Shown piece by piece: positions 1 to 8,255 of a stretch of 33,059 nt of DNA. The DNA comes from Acidobacteriia bacterium AH_259_A11_L15 (GTDB lineage Bacteria; Acidobacteriota; Terriglobia; Acidiferrales; 2-02-FULL-67-57): the NCBI GenBank assembly GCA_027717655.1, contig JALLOH010000013.1:1-33059 (forward strand). Direction: 5' to 3'. Below the pieces are notes generated by a model. That model was not told the DNA's origin. It saw nothing but the letters and a program-made list of their open reading frames with translations, and searched no databases. Position numbers and translations under genes: made by a program. The first letter of the stretch is position 1, and every line of letters begins with the position of its first letter.

Positions 1-456
1 GGCCGGGGGAGTCCCGGGCGGCGGGGTTCCGGGCGCCCCGATGGGCGTCAAACGGGCATCCACGCTGCGGAGCACGCTCTGGGTTTCGGAGAGCTGTTGC
101 GACATCCGCCCCAGCCGGGCGCTGACTTCGTCCACCGCATCCCGCAGCGATTGCACCTGGGTGCGCAGCGAGTCCACTTCGCTGGCGGTGTTCGCCTGGG
201 CCTCTTGCACCGAGGTTTCCAGCTCTTCCACCCTGGCCCCCATCCGGTTCACCGAATCCAGCGCCTGCTCCAGCAGGGTCCGGAGGGTGGCCATGTTCTG
301 CTCGTGGCTGGATCGTAGCTCGCGCACCTGCTGCTGGAGCAGAGCCACGTCCCGCTGCAATTGGATGATTTCCTTGTCGACGGCGGCCGAGGGGGCGGGC
401 CACAGCCAGGCCAGGCTGGCCACCAGGATTCCTGCGGAAACCAGAACTTTCTTCAC
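1..456 (-). CDS. cpoB: CpoB/YbgF-like periplasmic coiled-coil protein, C-terminus cut by window edge
   Basis: Reading leftward from a GTG at 454-456, 152 codons stay open to the window edge, so the 3' end is missing. A GGGAGGA ribosome site lies just upstream. The N-terminus (MKKVLVSAGILVASLAWLW, then PAPSAA) is a classic Sec signal peptide. After it come about 110 residues of heptad-rich, Gln/Glu/Leu-rich sequence that should form a coiled coil, then a Gly/Pro linker (residues 140-152). This matches CpoB/YbgF, whose N-terminal coiled coil trimerises and whose C-terminal TPRs contact TolA; the TPRs would lie outside the window. It is the last visible gene of the tol-pal operon, 39 nt after pal, the usual CpoB position. 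The name rests on this architecture and context. Confidence 0.72.
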   Translation of the reverse strand, partial: MKKVLVSAGILVASLAWLWPAPSAAVDKEIIQLQRDVALLQQQVRELRSSHEQNMATLRTLLEQALDSVNRMGARVEELETSVQEAQANTASEVDSLRTQVQSLRDAVDEVSARLGRMSQQLSETQSVLRSVDARLTPIGAPGTPPPGTPPA

Positions 457-495
457 CGCTTTCCTCCCGTCCGGTCCCAACTTCCGCGAGGCGCC

Positions 496-1245
496 TTAGC
501 GGCTGAGCAGGATGAAGTGCGCGCGGCGGTTCGTTTGCCAGCACTCTTCAGTGCTCTCGAAGCAGAAGGGTTTCTCCTTGCCGTAACTGACCGTCTCTAT
601 CCGCTCGGCCGTGATGCCGAGCGAGACCAGAAACTGCTTGGCCGCGTTGGTGCGATCCGACCCCAGGCCGATGTTGTATTCCGTCGTACCGCGCTCGTCG
701 CAGTGCCCCTCGATGAGTACCCGGGCCTCCGGGTATTCGCGCAGGAGCTCGGCCGTCTGCGTCAGGGCGATGCGGCCGTCGGGGCGAATGTTGGATTTGT
801 CGAAATCGAAGAAGGCATCCCGAGCCCTTTTCTCAAAGGCTTCCCGCAGAGGGATACGCCGCACTTCTCTCGGCGGCGGCGGCGGCGGGACGTTCACCGT
901 CACCCGCGTGCTGGCTTCCGCCCGCCCCCCGGGCCCTTCCGCGACCACGGTGTAGGTGGTGGAGCGCTGGGGCTGGGCGCTGGTCGAGCCTTGCGGACCC
1001 ACGGAACCCACGCGGGGCTCGATGCGCAACTCGGTGGCGTTGGTCGAATTCCAGGAAAGGGTCGTCGACTGCCCGCGCTCGATCACGCTGGGCACCGCCC
1101 GCAGCGTGACTGTGGGCGCCGCCGGTGCCGGCGGCGGCGGCGGCGTCGGCGGCGGCGCCGCCGGTTTCTTCTTGCAGCCCGCCAGCATCACCACCACCAG
1201 AAGAATCAACCACCCGCTCCAGCGCAATCCACGACGCAGTTCCAT
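496..1245 (-). CDS. pal: Peptidoglycan-associated lipoprotein Pal with an extra Ig-like domain
   Basis: 249 aa. The signal peptide ends in a lipobox (LAGC, Cys24), followed by KKK and a proline-rich linker, so the protein should be an outer-membrane lipoprotein. Residues about 44-118 look like an Ig-like or Big-type beta domain (VTLRAVPSVIERGQSTTLSW onward, ending in a VTVNV strand). The C-terminal 115 residues are an OmpA-like peptidoglycan-binding domain: FFDFDKSNIRP, then EGHCDERGTTEYNIGLG with the conserved Asp and Arg that bind diaminopimelate. Pal tethers the outer membrane to the wall and binds TolB. E. coli Pal (about 170 aa) has no Ig-like insert, so this version is longer. It sits between tolB (88 nt upstream) and the cpoB-like gene. 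Confidence 0.92.
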   Translation of the reverse strand: MELRRGLRWSGWLILLVVVMLAGCKKKPAAPPPTPPPPPAPAAPTVTLRAVPSVIERGQSTTLSWNSTNATELRIEPRVGSVGPQGSTSAQPQRSTTYTVVAEGPGGRAEASTRVTVNVPPPPPPREVRRIPLREAFEKRARDAFFDFDKSNIRPDGRIALTQTAELLREYPEARVLIEGHCDERGTTEYNIGLGSDRTNAAKQFLVSLGITAERIETVSYGKEKPFCFESTEECWQTNRRAHFILLSR

Positions 1246-1333
1246 TCTTCTACCTCCGCTGGTGTGCCTTCTTGCTTCCCGGATCGGGCCCCATCATACT
1301 ACCCTGGCCGCTTCCTGCAACCCCAAAACCGCA

Positions 1334-2734
1334 TTATCGCACGGAAAAAGACCAGTGGGGGGCCGTGTTCCTTCCCTCAAAGGTGAGTTGCCGCAGCCCG
1401 GTGCCGTCGGCCAGCATCAGCCAGAGTTGATTGCGCCCGCTGCGGGTGGACTGGAAGATCAGGTGGCGGCCGTCGGGGGCCCAACTGGGCTGTTCGTTGC
1501 GGCCGCTGTCCCGGGTCAACTGGATGGTCTGGCGGGTGGCCACGTCCATTGCATAGATGTTGAAGTTCTCCTTTTCCCGTTGCCAGGCAAAAGCGATCAT
1601 CTGCCCGTTGGGCGACCAGGCGGGTGAGACCGCATAGCCTTCGCCGTTCGTCAGCCGCTCCACGCTCGCTCCCTCGGAGTCCATCAGGTAGATCTGCGGT
1701 GAGCCGCCCCGGTCGGAGACGAAAGCGATTTGGCGGCCAGTGCGCGGGTTCCAGGCCGGCGAGATGTCCACCCCCGCCGAAAACGTCAGCCGGCGCATCC
1801 GCCCGCCGTCGCTGGCCACCACGTAAATCTCATGGTCGCCCGTGCGGCTGGAGGAGAGCGCCAGTTGCGTCCCCTCGGGCGACCAGGCCGGCGTGGTGGT
1901 GGTGCCGCCCAGGTAGGGGAAGGCGAGCCGCCGGTTCATCACCAGCGAGTAGAGTTGAATCGAAGTGCGCGGCACCTCCGGGCTGGCCGCCGCTTGCTCG
2001 TAAGCCGTGTAGGCCAGGCGGCTGTTATCCGGCGACCAGCGCGGCGTCAGGCAGAGGGAGCGACACCGGGTCACCCGCTGCGGGTTGTGGCCGTCGTAGT
2101 CCATCACCCAGATTTCTTTGCTGCCCGTGCGGTCGCTGACGAACGCGATCTTGGTCCGGGCGATCCCCGGCAAGCCCCCGCTCAGCCGCCCTACGATTTC
2201 GTCGGCGAACTGATGGGCCAGGTGCCGCGCCTGCTCCTCGGTCAGGTCGGCCCGGTAGCGGCGGGTCAGCACCGGCGCCACTTGCGGGTTGCGCACGTCG
2301 GACAGCCAGGCGTTGACGAACAGTTGGTTCCCGCTGAATTGCAGGTTGCCATAGGCCACCATATGCGCGCGCGTGGGCGACTCCACCCACTCCTCCGGCC
2401 GCAACTCCGCCGGCAGGGTGGGGACCTGGAGCGGCTCGAAGCTGGGACTGACCAGCTCGACGATGCCGCTGACCGCCAGGTCATTCCTCAGCACGGTGTG
2501 GAACACCCGCGCCGCCCGCCGCACCTCGCCGCTGCCCGCCGCAAAGGCCGGGACGCCCAGCCGCACCTTCTCCACCCCCAGGCCGGTGCCGGTCCGGAAC
2601 CAATCCTGCTGGGGATGCAGCTGGAAAGGAAGCAGGGCCAGACCAACAAGCAGCCCCACAGAAAGCCAATAGCGCCCCTTCATCGTTCGCCTTAGACGCG
2701 GCGGGACCCCTTTGGTTGCCTGTGGCGGGTTCAT
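1334..2734 (-). CDS. tolB: Tol-Pal translocation protein TolB
   Basis: 466 aa. After a hydrophobic signal segment (WLSVGLLVGLALLPF) comes the TolB N-terminal domain (about 50-190) and then a C-terminal six-bladed beta-propeller with repeated blades such as KIAFVSDRTGSKEIWVMDYD, TTPAWSPEGTQLALSSSRTG, SPAWNP and PSWAPDGRHLIF. TolB is the periplasmic partner of Pal and is regulated by the TolQRA motor. The ATG at 2732-2734 overlaps the stop of the TolA/TonB-like gene (ATGA), implying translational coupling. A second in-frame ATG at 2681-2683 (MKGRYWLSVGLL), with a weak AAGG upstream, would give a more normal signal peptide and may be the true start. Confidence 0.93.
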   Translation of the reverse strand: MNPPQATKGVPPRLRRTMKGRYWLSVGLLVGLALLPFQLHPQQDWFRTGTGLGVEKVRLGVPAFAAGSGEVRRAARVFHTVLRNDLAVSGIVELVSPSFEPLQVPTLPAELRPEEWVESPTRAHMVAYGNLQFSGNQLFVNAWLSDVRNPQVAPVLTRRYRADLTEEQARHLAHQFADEIVGRLSGGLPGIARTKIAFVSDRTGSKEIWVMDYDGHNPQRVTRCRSLCLTPRWSPDNSRLAYTAYEQAAASPEVPRTSIQLYSLVMNRRLAFPYLGGTTTTPAWSPEGTQLALSSSRTGDHEIYVVASDGGRMRRLTFSAGVDISPAWNPRTGRQIAFVSDRGGSPQIYLMDSEGASVERLTNGEGYAVSPAWSPNGQMIAFAWQREKENFNIYAMDVATRQTIQLTRDSGRNEQPSWAPDGRHLIFQSTRSGRNQLWLMLADGTGLRQLTFEGRNTAPHWSFSVR

Positions 2735-3498
2735 TGGCGGCGGAAATCGAACCAGAATTCGACCAGCACCTTGTCGTCGGCGTAGTCGGATGGCAGCCGT
2801 TCCAGACGGGAGGACTCCTGGATGGCGCGGATGGCCGAGCGGTCGACCGAGGCCTCCCCGCTGGAGCGCATCACCTGGATGTTCACCACCGTGCCGTCCC
2901 GCAGGATTTCGAAGCTAATCACCACCCGCGGCGCCCATTTCACGTACGGGTCCACGGTGGAAAGCAGCCAGTTGCTGCTCACTCGCCGCCGCACGCTCTC
3001 CACGTACCAGGGGTAGCGCTGCCCGAAGCTCCCCCCGGAGCCGAACGCCATTCCCCCTTCCGCCGGCCCTACTTGGAAGGGCGTATAGGGCAGGGCAGGG
3101 GGCCCGCCCTCGCCCGAGGGAATCGCCCCCGGCGGCTGCGGCGCCCGGGGTTCCGCGCGCGGCGAGGGCGACCTGCGCCGCCGCTGCTCTTCGCCGAACT
3201 GCAGAATCTCGGTCGCCTGCGGCTCGGGTTCCGGCTCCCGCGGCTGGCCTTCATGCAATCCGGCAGCCTCGGTGGCTCGTCGGCCTTCGGCCACCACGAG
3301 GGGCCGCGGCAGGGGAACGCCGGGCAGATTCCGCACCACATTCACCGCAATCGCTCCGCCTCCGGGCCCGCCCCAGGGCTCGCCCCGCTGCTCCTGCGGA
3401 AACGCCACCAGCACGAGGAGGACAAGAAACCCGTGCGCCACGGCCGAGACCACCACGGGCCGTTTCAGGTCTTCTCTTGGGGCAGGGGCCTGTGGCAT
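2731..3498 (-). CDS. TolA/TonB-like energy-transducing protein
   Basis: 255 aa. Residues about 14-33 form a single N-terminal membrane anchor (VVVSAVAHGFLVLLVLVAF). A Gly, then Pro/Glu/Arg-rich linker runs from about 38 to 160. The C-terminal 90 residues resemble a TonB/TolA C-terminal domain (YVESVRRRVSSNWLL, then VVISFEILRDGTVVNIQVMRSSG, ending in a FWFDF strand). Placed between tolR (5 nt gap) and tolB (ATGA overlap), it fills the TolA position and would carry force from TolQR to the outer-membrane TolB-Pal complex. It lacks the long helical domain of E. coli TolA (about 421 aa), so 'TonB family protein in the TolA role' is the safer name. Confidence 0.8.
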   Translation of the reverse strand: MPQAPAPREDLKRPVVVSAVAHGFLVLLVLVAFPQEQRGEPWGGPGGGAIAVNVVRNLPGVPLPRPLVVAEGRRATEAAGLHEGQPREPEPEPQATEILQFGEEQRRRRSPSPRAEPRAPQPPGAIPSGEGGPPALPYTPFQVGPAEGGMAFGSGGSFGQRYPWYVESVRRRVSSNWLLSTVDPYVKWAPRVVISFEILRDGTVVNIQVMRSSGEASVDRSAIRAIQESSRLERLPSDYADDKVLVEFWFDFRRQ

Positions 3499-3503
3499 GG
3501 CAG

Positions 3504-3926
3504 CTAGGACCGGCGGCGCTGGCGCACGGGCTCGGTCACCACGCTGATGTTTTCGATGCCCGCCTGGCGGATGGTGTCCATTACCGTGGCGAACACTCCG
3601 AAGGGGACCGACTCGTCGCAGCGGACGAATACCGAAGTCTGCCCCGCCGGCATCTTCGCCTGCAGCAGCGCCCCCAGCCCGTGGATGTTGACCAGCTCGT
3701 TCCCCAGATAGAGCCGCTCGCCCCGGCCTATCGTCACCACCAGGCGCTCCTCGGTGATGGCTTGGACCGTTTTGGTCTTGGGCAGTTCCACTTCGATCCC
3801 CGACTGCAGGATGGGCGCCGTGATCATGAAAATGATCAGCAGCACCAGCACCACGTCCACGAAGGGCGTGATGTTGATGTCGGCGAGCGAGCTCCCGGTT
3901 CGGCGTTCACGTTTGGGGGTAACCAT
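3504..3926 (-). CDS. tolR: TolR/ExbD biopolymer transport protein
   Basis: 140 aa, a normal length for TolR/ExbD. A short basic cytoplasmic N-terminus leads into one transmembrane helix, FVDVVLVLLIIFMITAPIL (22-40), carrying the conserved membrane Asp (Asp24) that is essential for proton-driven motor function in this family. The rest is the periplasmic dimerisation domain. A GGAGG ribosome site precedes the ATG. The gene lies 15 nt after tolQ and 5 nt before the TolA/TonB-like gene. Sequence alone does not separate TolR from ExbD; the tolB and pal neighbours decide for TolR. Confidence 0.9.
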   Translation of the reverse strand: MVTPKRERRTGSSLADINITPFVDVVLVLLIIFMITAPILQSGIEVELPKTKTVQAITEERLVVTIGRGERLYLGNELVNIHGLGALLQAKMPAGQTSVFVRCDESVPFGVFATVMDTIRQAGIENISVVTEPVRQRRRS

Positions 3927-3941
3927 GGCAGGTCCTCCGGC

Positions 3942-4625
3942 TTAGGAACTTAATTTCTCGGCGCGGGCGATGCACTCCATTACGAAGTTGTCCATCCGGG
4001 TGGCGAATTCCCGGATTTGGTGGAGGAAGTGGTTGTAGGCGATGACCGCGGGGATGGCCGCGAACAGCCCGGCCGCGGTGGCAATCAGCGCCTCGGCGAT
4101 GCCCGGGGCCACCGCCCGCAGCGTGGCCGCGCCCGCCTCGCCCAGGCCCATGAAGGCGCCCATCACCCCCCACACCGTTCCGAACAGCCCGATGAAGGGG
4201 GTCACCGACCCCGTGGTGGCCAGGAAGCTCATCCGGTGCTCGAGCCGCGTCAGCTCGGCCGAGGAGGCCAGTTGCATGGCGATGGCGGCGGCGTTGGTGT
4301 TTGCCCTCCCGCGCGGGTTGGTCGAGCCGCCCTGGTCCTCCAGTTCCTTCACGCCCGCCGCGTACACCGTCACCAGGGGGCTGGCGGGAAACGCGCTGGC
4401 CAGCGGCTTCGCCTCCGGCAGACGCTCGGCCCCGCGGAAGGCTTCCAGGAACTTCTCCGTGTGCTCGCGGGCGCGCCGGAAAAGGGTGTACTTCCGGTAG
4501 ATGATGGCCCAGGAGAAGATGGAGAAGCCCACGAGGATGAGAAGGACGATGCGGGCCACCCAGCCCGTCTGCATCAGCAAGCGGGTCAGGTCGCTTTGTA
4601 GGGCCCAGAGAGTTGCCGTGGCCAT
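3942..4625 (-). CDS. tolQ: TolQ/ExbB/MotA-family proton channel protein
   Basis: 227 aa from the ATG at 4623-4625, chosen because GGAGG lies 5-6 nt upstream and the protein then begins MATATLWALQSDL, as TolQ proteins do. The frame stays open far upstream, but only as the antisense of miaB. Three membrane segments are visible: about 21-40 (IVLLILVGFSIFSWAIIYR), about 135-158 (SFLATTGSVTPFIGLFGTVWGVMGAF) and about 175-195 (ALIATAAGLFAAIPAVIAYN). The TGSVTPFIGLFGTVWG and AEALIATAAGL stretches are the family signature lining the proton path. TolQ forms the inner-membrane motor with TolR and energises TolA. It is the first gene of the operon, behind the promoter at 4662-4690. Confidence 0.93.
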   Translation of the reverse strand: MATATLWALQSDLTRLLMQTGWVARIVLLILVGFSIFSWAIIYRKYTLFRRAREHTEKFLEAFRGAERLPEAKPLASAFPASPLVTVYAAGVKELEDQGGSTNPRGRANTNAAAIAMQLASSAELTRLEHRMSFLATTGSVTPFIGLFGTVWGVMGAFMGLGEAGAATLRAVAPGIAEALIATAAGLFAAIPAVIAYNHFLHQIREFATRMDNFVMECIARAEKLSS

Positions 4626-4661
4626 TCGCCTCCGTTCGGACGTTTCCGGCGCCGCGAAGTC

Positions 4662-4690
4662 AAAGTAGCACAAGCTTTCGGGGCAGTCAA
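4662..4690 (-). promoter_or_regulatory. Sigma-70-type promoter of the tol-pal operon
   Basis: On the minus strand TTGACT (4690-4685) is followed after exactly 17 nt by TACTTT (4667-4662). Transcription would begin near 4655, giving a leader of about 30 nt that contains the GGAGG site of tolQ. No other good pair for tolQ is visible in this divergent intergenic region. Read from sequence only. Confidence 0.6.
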
Positions 4691-4733
4691 TTTGACGGCC
4701 ACGCCCGCGACACAAAAGTTGCCCGCAGTTGTC

Positions 4734-4762
4734 TTGTGAGGGTTCGGAGGCCGTGCTAGAAT
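4734..4762 (+). promoter_or_regulatory. Promoter of miaB, probably giving a leaderless mRNA
   Basis: TTGTGA (4734-4739), a 17-nt spacer and TAGAAT (4757-4762) fit a housekeeping sigma promoter. The expected start point, about 7 nt after the -10 box, falls at or just before the miaB ATG at 4770. The only GGAGG nearby (4746-4750) lies inside the promoter spacer and is too far from the ATG to serve as a ribosome site. Confidence 0.55.
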
Positions 4763-4769
4763 CGCTGCG

Positions 4770-6092
4770 ATGGGCGCCGGAGCGGGCAAACCGCAGACGT
4801 TCTACATCGAGACCTTCGGTTGCCAGATGAATGCCCATGACTCGGAGAAGGTCGCCGGGCAACTCCTGGCCCAGGGCTATCATCCCGCCGCCTCTTCGGC
4901 CGAAGCCGACCTGGTGCTGCTGAACACCTGTGCCATCCGCGACAAGGCCGAGCAGAAGGTCTACTCGCGCCTGGGCCACTTCAAGGCCGACGCGTTGGCC
5001 GGCCGGAAGAAGATCGGCGTGCTGGGCTGCATGGCGCAGTTGGAGGGAGAGAAGATTTTCGAGCGAGTCCCCTACGTCAACCTGGTCTGCGGCTCGGCCA
5101 GCTACCGCAAGCTGCCGGCTCTGCTGGTGCGGCTCCAGGATGGGCAGCGGGCCACCGGGCTCACCTACGACGACGAAGCCTTTGAAACCGAGTTCACCCG
5201 CCGCGCCAGCCCCTTTCGCGCCTACCTCACCATCATCGAGGGGTGCGACAAGCGCTGCGCGTACTGCATCGTCCCCTTCACCCGCGGCCCGGAGCGCAGC
5301 CGGACCAGCGACTCGATTTTGGCGGAAGCCCGGGGGCTGGTGGCCGGGGGCTACACGGAGATTCAATTACTGGGCCAGAACGTCAATTCCTATCGCGACC
5401 CCTCGCCGCGGCGGATGGGGTTTGCCGAGCTGCTGGGGGCCGTGGGCCGGATTCCGGGCATCCGCCGGGTGCGCTTCACCACCTCGCACCCGCGCGATTT
5501 CAGCCGGGAAATCGTGGAAGCCATCGACTCCCACCCCGCGCTCTGCAACCACGTCCACCTGCCCGTGCAATCCGGCTCCACCAGCGTTCTGCGCCGCATG
5601 GCCCGGGAGTACACCCGGGAGGAGTACCTGGAGAAAATCGCATTGATTCGCAGCGCCCGACGTGCTATTAGCATAACGACCGATATCATTGTGGGATTCC
5701 CGGGCGAGACCGAGGCGGACTTCGAGGAGACGCTGACCCTGCTGGACGCGGTCCAGTACGACGGGGCGTTTTCCTTCATGTTTTCGCCCCGGCCGAACAC
5801 GGCGGCGTTGGCGTTGGACCCCCAGGTACCCGAAGAGGAAAAGGGCCGCCGGCTGAAGGTCCTGCAGGCGCGCCAGCGAGAGATTCAGTTGGCCCGCAAC
5901 GAAACCTTGGTGGGCCGCGAGTTTGAGGTTCTGGTCGAAAGCCACAACCCGAAGCAAGCGCAGTGGGTGGGACGGACCACCACGAACAAGGTTGTGAACT
6001 TCACCACTCCCACCGCGGAGCTGGGCAGCTACGCCCGGGTGCGGGTCAGGCGCGCGGGGCCCAACAGCCTGGTGGGGGAGCGAGTGCAGTAG
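4770..6092 (+). CDS. miaB: tRNA-2-methylthio-N6-dimethylallyladenosine synthase MiaB
   Basis: 440 aa, typical MiaB length. The N-terminal methylthiotransferase domain has its three cluster cysteines in conserved settings: TFGCQMN (Cys18), NTCAIRDKAEQKV (Cys54) and GCMAQ (Cys87). The radical-SAM motif is CDKRCAYC (Cys159, 163, 166), followed by VPFTRGPERSR and QLLGQNVNSY, which are characteristic of MiaB rather than RimO or MtaB. A TRAM domain (about 375-440) ends the protein. The enzyme adds a methylthio group to i6A37 of tRNAs using two 4Fe-4S clusters. It diverges from tolQ and leads a run with the DUF151 nuclease and parAB. No Shine-Dalgarno site is seen at the start. Confidence 0.95.
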   Translation: MGAGAGKPQTFYIETFGCQMNAHDSEKVAGQLLAQGYHPAASSAEADLVLLNTCAIRDKAEQKVYSRLGHFKADALAGRKKIGVLGCMAQLEGEKIFERVPYVNLVCGSASYRKLPALLVRLQDGQRATGLTYDDEAFETEFTRRASPFRAYLTIIEGCDKRCAYCIVPFTRGPERSRTSDSILAEARGLVAGGYTEIQLLGQNVNSYRDPSPRRMGFAELLGAVGRIPGIRRVRFTTSHPRDFSREIVEAIDSHPALCNHVHLPVQSGSTSVLRRMAREYTREEYLEKIALIRSARRAISITTDIIVGFPGETEADFEETLTLLDAVQYDGAFSFMFSPRPNTAALALDPQVPEEEKGRRLKVLQARQREIQLARNETLVGREFEVLVESHNPKQAQWVGRTTTNKVVNFTTPTAELGSYARVRVRRAGPNSLVGERVQ

Positions 6093-6131
6093 AAGCCCGT
6101 GTCGGGTGATGCCACGGCGGAAGGAGGAGGG

Positions 6132-6617
6132 ATGGAAATCGAAATGAAGATCCGCGGGTTGATGATGGACCCGGTCACCAACATGCCCATCGTCATTCTC
6201 AAGGACGTGAAGGGCACCTCCATCCTCCCCATCTGGGTGGGCGTCTACGAAGCCAACGCCATCGCCCTGGAAATCGAGAAGGTACAGACGCCCCGGCCCA
6301 TGACCCACGACCTGATCAAGAACGTGCTCCGGGGGCTGAAGGCCACGGTGAAGAAGGTGGTGGTGACCGACCTGCGGGACGATACCTTCTATGCCCTGAT
6401 TTGGCTGGAGCGCAACGGCAACAGCATCACCATCGACTGCCGGCCGAGTGACGCCCTGGCTCTGGCCCTCCGCACCGACGCCCCCATTTACGTGGAAGAG
6501 ACCGTCTTGAAGTCCTCGAAGATCGCGAGCGCCGTCTCGGAGAAGGTGGGCAACGAGGAGCTGCGGCGCTGGCTGGAAAATCTGGGCGACGAAGACCTGG
6601 GTAAATACAAGATGTAG
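6132..6617 (+). CDS. DUF151 bifunctional nuclease family protein
   Basis: 161 aa from the ATG at 6132, preferred over an upstream GTG at 6099 because AAGGAGGAGG sits directly before it and family members begin M-x-I-x-M-K-I-x-G-L-x-x-D-P as here. Conserved stretches include ILPIWVGVYEANAIALEIE, RPMTHDLIKNVL and the acidic RPSDALALALRTDAPIYV. DUF151 proteins have been described as bifunctional nucleases acting on DNA and RNA; the physiological substrate in bacteria is not established. Forty nucleotides separate it from miaB and about 36 from parA, so cotranscription is likely. Confidence 0.88.
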   Translation: MEIEMKIRGLMMDPVTNMPIVILKDVKGTSILPIWVGVYEANAIALEIEKVQTPRPMTHDLIKNVLRGLKATVKKVVVTDLRDDTFYALIWLERNGNSITIDCRPSDALALALRTDAPIYVEETVLKSSKIASAVSEKVGNEELRRWLENLGDEDLGKYKM

Positions 6618-6653
6618 GGTCCCTGGAGTCATCGCAGCCAAGGAGTGCGCGGC

Positions 6654-7442
6654 TTGGCGACGATCATCGCGATCGCAAACCAGAAGGGGGGAGTCGGAAA
6701 AACCATCACCGCCATCAATCTCGCCGCCGCCTTTGCCCAGCGCCGTAAGCGCACCCTGCTCATCGATACCGACCCCCAGGGCAACTGCAGCATCTCCTTC
6801 CTGAACCCCTCCGACATTCAACAATCGCTTTTCGATGTCCTCTCCGATCACCGCCTGCCGCTCGAGGCCCTGGTGCGGCCCACCAGCGCCCCGAACCTCT
6901 CGATCGTCCCCTCCCGCATCTCGCTGGCCAAGCTCGAGCAGATACTGGTGGGGCAGTTCGACGCTCCCTTCCGGTTGAAGGATGCGCTCACGCCCATCCG
7001 CTCGAACTTCGACTTCATCGTCATCGATACGCCCCCGGCGCTGGGCATCCTGACCGTGAATGCGCTGGTGGCCGCCACGCACCTGTTGGTGCCCATCCAG
7101 GCCGCCTACTTTGCCATGGAGGGTACCGACGACCTGCTGGAGACCCTGGAGCGCATCCGGGCCCGGCCCAACCCCGACCTGCATTTGCTGGGCGTGGTGG
7201 TGACGATGTACGACCCCCGCACCAACATCGCCCGCGACAGCTACAAACACATCAAGTCCGTCTTCGGCGACAAGCTGCTGCGGACGCAGATCAGCCGCAG
7301 CGTGCGCCTGGAAGAAAGCCCGGCTTACAAAGAAAGTGTTCTGACTTTTGCCCCCAAGTCACCGGGGGCGCAGGAATACGTGAAACTCTCCCGCGAGGTG
7401 CTTGAACGTGTCGAAGCGAACCGGCTTGCCCCCCACCGTTAG
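6654..7442 (+). CDS. parA: ParA/Soj chromosome-partitioning ATPase
   Basis: 262 aa if translation begins at the TTG at 6654, placed 8 nt after AAGGAG (6640-6645). A GTG at 6645 is also in frame but overlaps that ribosome site. The protein then begins MATIIAIANQKGGVGKT, with the deviant Walker A KGGVGKT at 11-17. A Walker A' region (LLIDTDPQGN) and Walker B (FDFIVIDTPPALG) follow. There is no N-terminal DNA-binding extension, so it is the short chromosomal Soj type. It should use ATP-dependent nonspecific DNA binding to move ParB-parS complexes. It overlaps parB by 35 nt, the normal arrangement. Confidence 0.93.
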   Translation: MATIIAIANQKGGVGKTITAINLAAAFAQRRKRTLLIDTDPQGNCSISFLNPSDIQQSLFDVLSDHRLPLEALVRPTSAPNLSIVPSRISLAKLEQILVGQFDAPFRLKDALTPIRSNFDFIVIDTPPALGILTVNALVAATHLLVPIQAAYFAMEGTDDLLETLERIRARPNPDLHLLGVVVTMYDPRTNIARDSYKHIKSVFGDKLLRTQISRSVRLEESPAYKESVLTFAPKSPGAQEYVKLSREVLERVEANRLAPHR

Positions 7443-8229
7443 GATGCGTCACGACCACCACTACGTGGAGAGCATCTCGGCGCTCACCGGCGCCGCTATC
7501 GGGAAGATGATTCCCCTGGAGCGCTTGCGCCCCAACCCCAACCAGCCCCGCAAGGATCTGGGCAACCTGCAAGATCTCACCCACTCGGTGCGCGAGAAAG
7601 GGGTGCTGGAGCCGCTGCTGGTGCGCTACGAGGCGGCCGAAGATATGTACACCATCATCACCGGCGAGCGCCGCTACCACGCCGCCAAGGCCGCCGGCTT
7701 GAGCGAAGTCCCCTGCATCGAGAAGGACGCCGACTCGGCCGAAATGTTGGAGATGGCCTTGATCGAGAACCTGCAGCGGAAGGACTTGAACCCGTTCGAG
7801 GAGGCCGAGGGGCTCTACGCCCTGGGGGCGCAGTTCGACTACACCCACGAGGAGATCGCCCGGCGCATCGGCAAGTCCCGCGCCACCGTGACCGAGGCCC
7901 TGGCCCTGCGGGCCATTCCGCCCGCGGTGCGCAAGAGGTGCAACGAGGCCAAGCTCGCCTCCAAGTCGCTGCTCCTGCAAGTAGCCCGGCAGCCGAACGA
8001 AAAGAAGATGCTCGAGCTGGTGGGGCGGCTGGCTCAGGGGATGAGCCGCAGCGAGGCGCGCGCCCAGCGCAAGCCGCAGACCGTGCGGCTGAAGCCCTTC
8101 GTCTACACCTACCGGGCCCCGAACGGTGAGTTCGAGCTGAAGCTGCGCTTCCGCAAGTCGGTGGTGCTCAAGCGAGAGATTGCCGAGACCCTGCGGGCCA
8201 TCCTGCAAGCCCTGGAGCCGAAGCACTAG
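7408..8229 (+). CDS. parB: ParB/Spo0J chromosome-partitioning protein
   Basis: 273 aa from the GTG at 7408, inside the end of parA; GAGGTG lies 7 nt upstream, and an in-frame TTG at 7402 is the alternative. The start MSKRTGLPPT is shorter than usual, with an atypical ParA-interacting peptide. The nuclease-like CTPase domain has RPNPNQPRKD, GERRYHAAKAAGL (about 86-98) and ENLQRKDLNPFEEAEG (120-135), followed by the HTH (YTHEEIARRIGKSRATVTEALAL, about 145-167) that reads parS. The C-terminal dimerisation part (about 215-273) looks divergent. No classical parS palindrome was found in this window by eye. Confidence 0.92.
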   Translation: MSKRTGLPPTVRMRHDHHYVESISALTGAAIGKMIPLERLRPNPNQPRKDLGNLQDLTHSVREKGVLEPLLVRYEAAEDMYTIITGERRYHAAKAAGLSEVPCIEKDADSAEMLEMALIENLQRKDLNPFEEAEGLYALGAQFDYTHEEIARRIGKSRATVTEALALRAIPPAVRKRCNEAKLASKSLLLQVARQPNEKKMLELVGRLAQGMSRSEARAQRKPQTVRLKPFVYTYRAPNGEFELKLRFRKSVVLKREIAETLRAILQALEPKH

Positions 8230-8255
8230 GCCGGCGCCCGGCTTGCCGCTTTCTG

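Noticed and set aside
361-1386. 341-codon frame on the plus strand
   Set aside because: Antisense to pal and the cpoB-like gene; Arg/His/Pro-rich without recognisable features.
5367-7250. Long open frame (627 codons) on the minus strand
   Set aside because: It is antisense to miaB, the DUF151 gene and parA, which all have clear family motifs. High GC keeps the opposite frame free of stops; the translated residues show no domain-like pattern.
6645-8229. parS site near parAB
   Set aside because: I looked for TGTTTCACGTGAAACA or close variants in and around the genes and saw none convincing.
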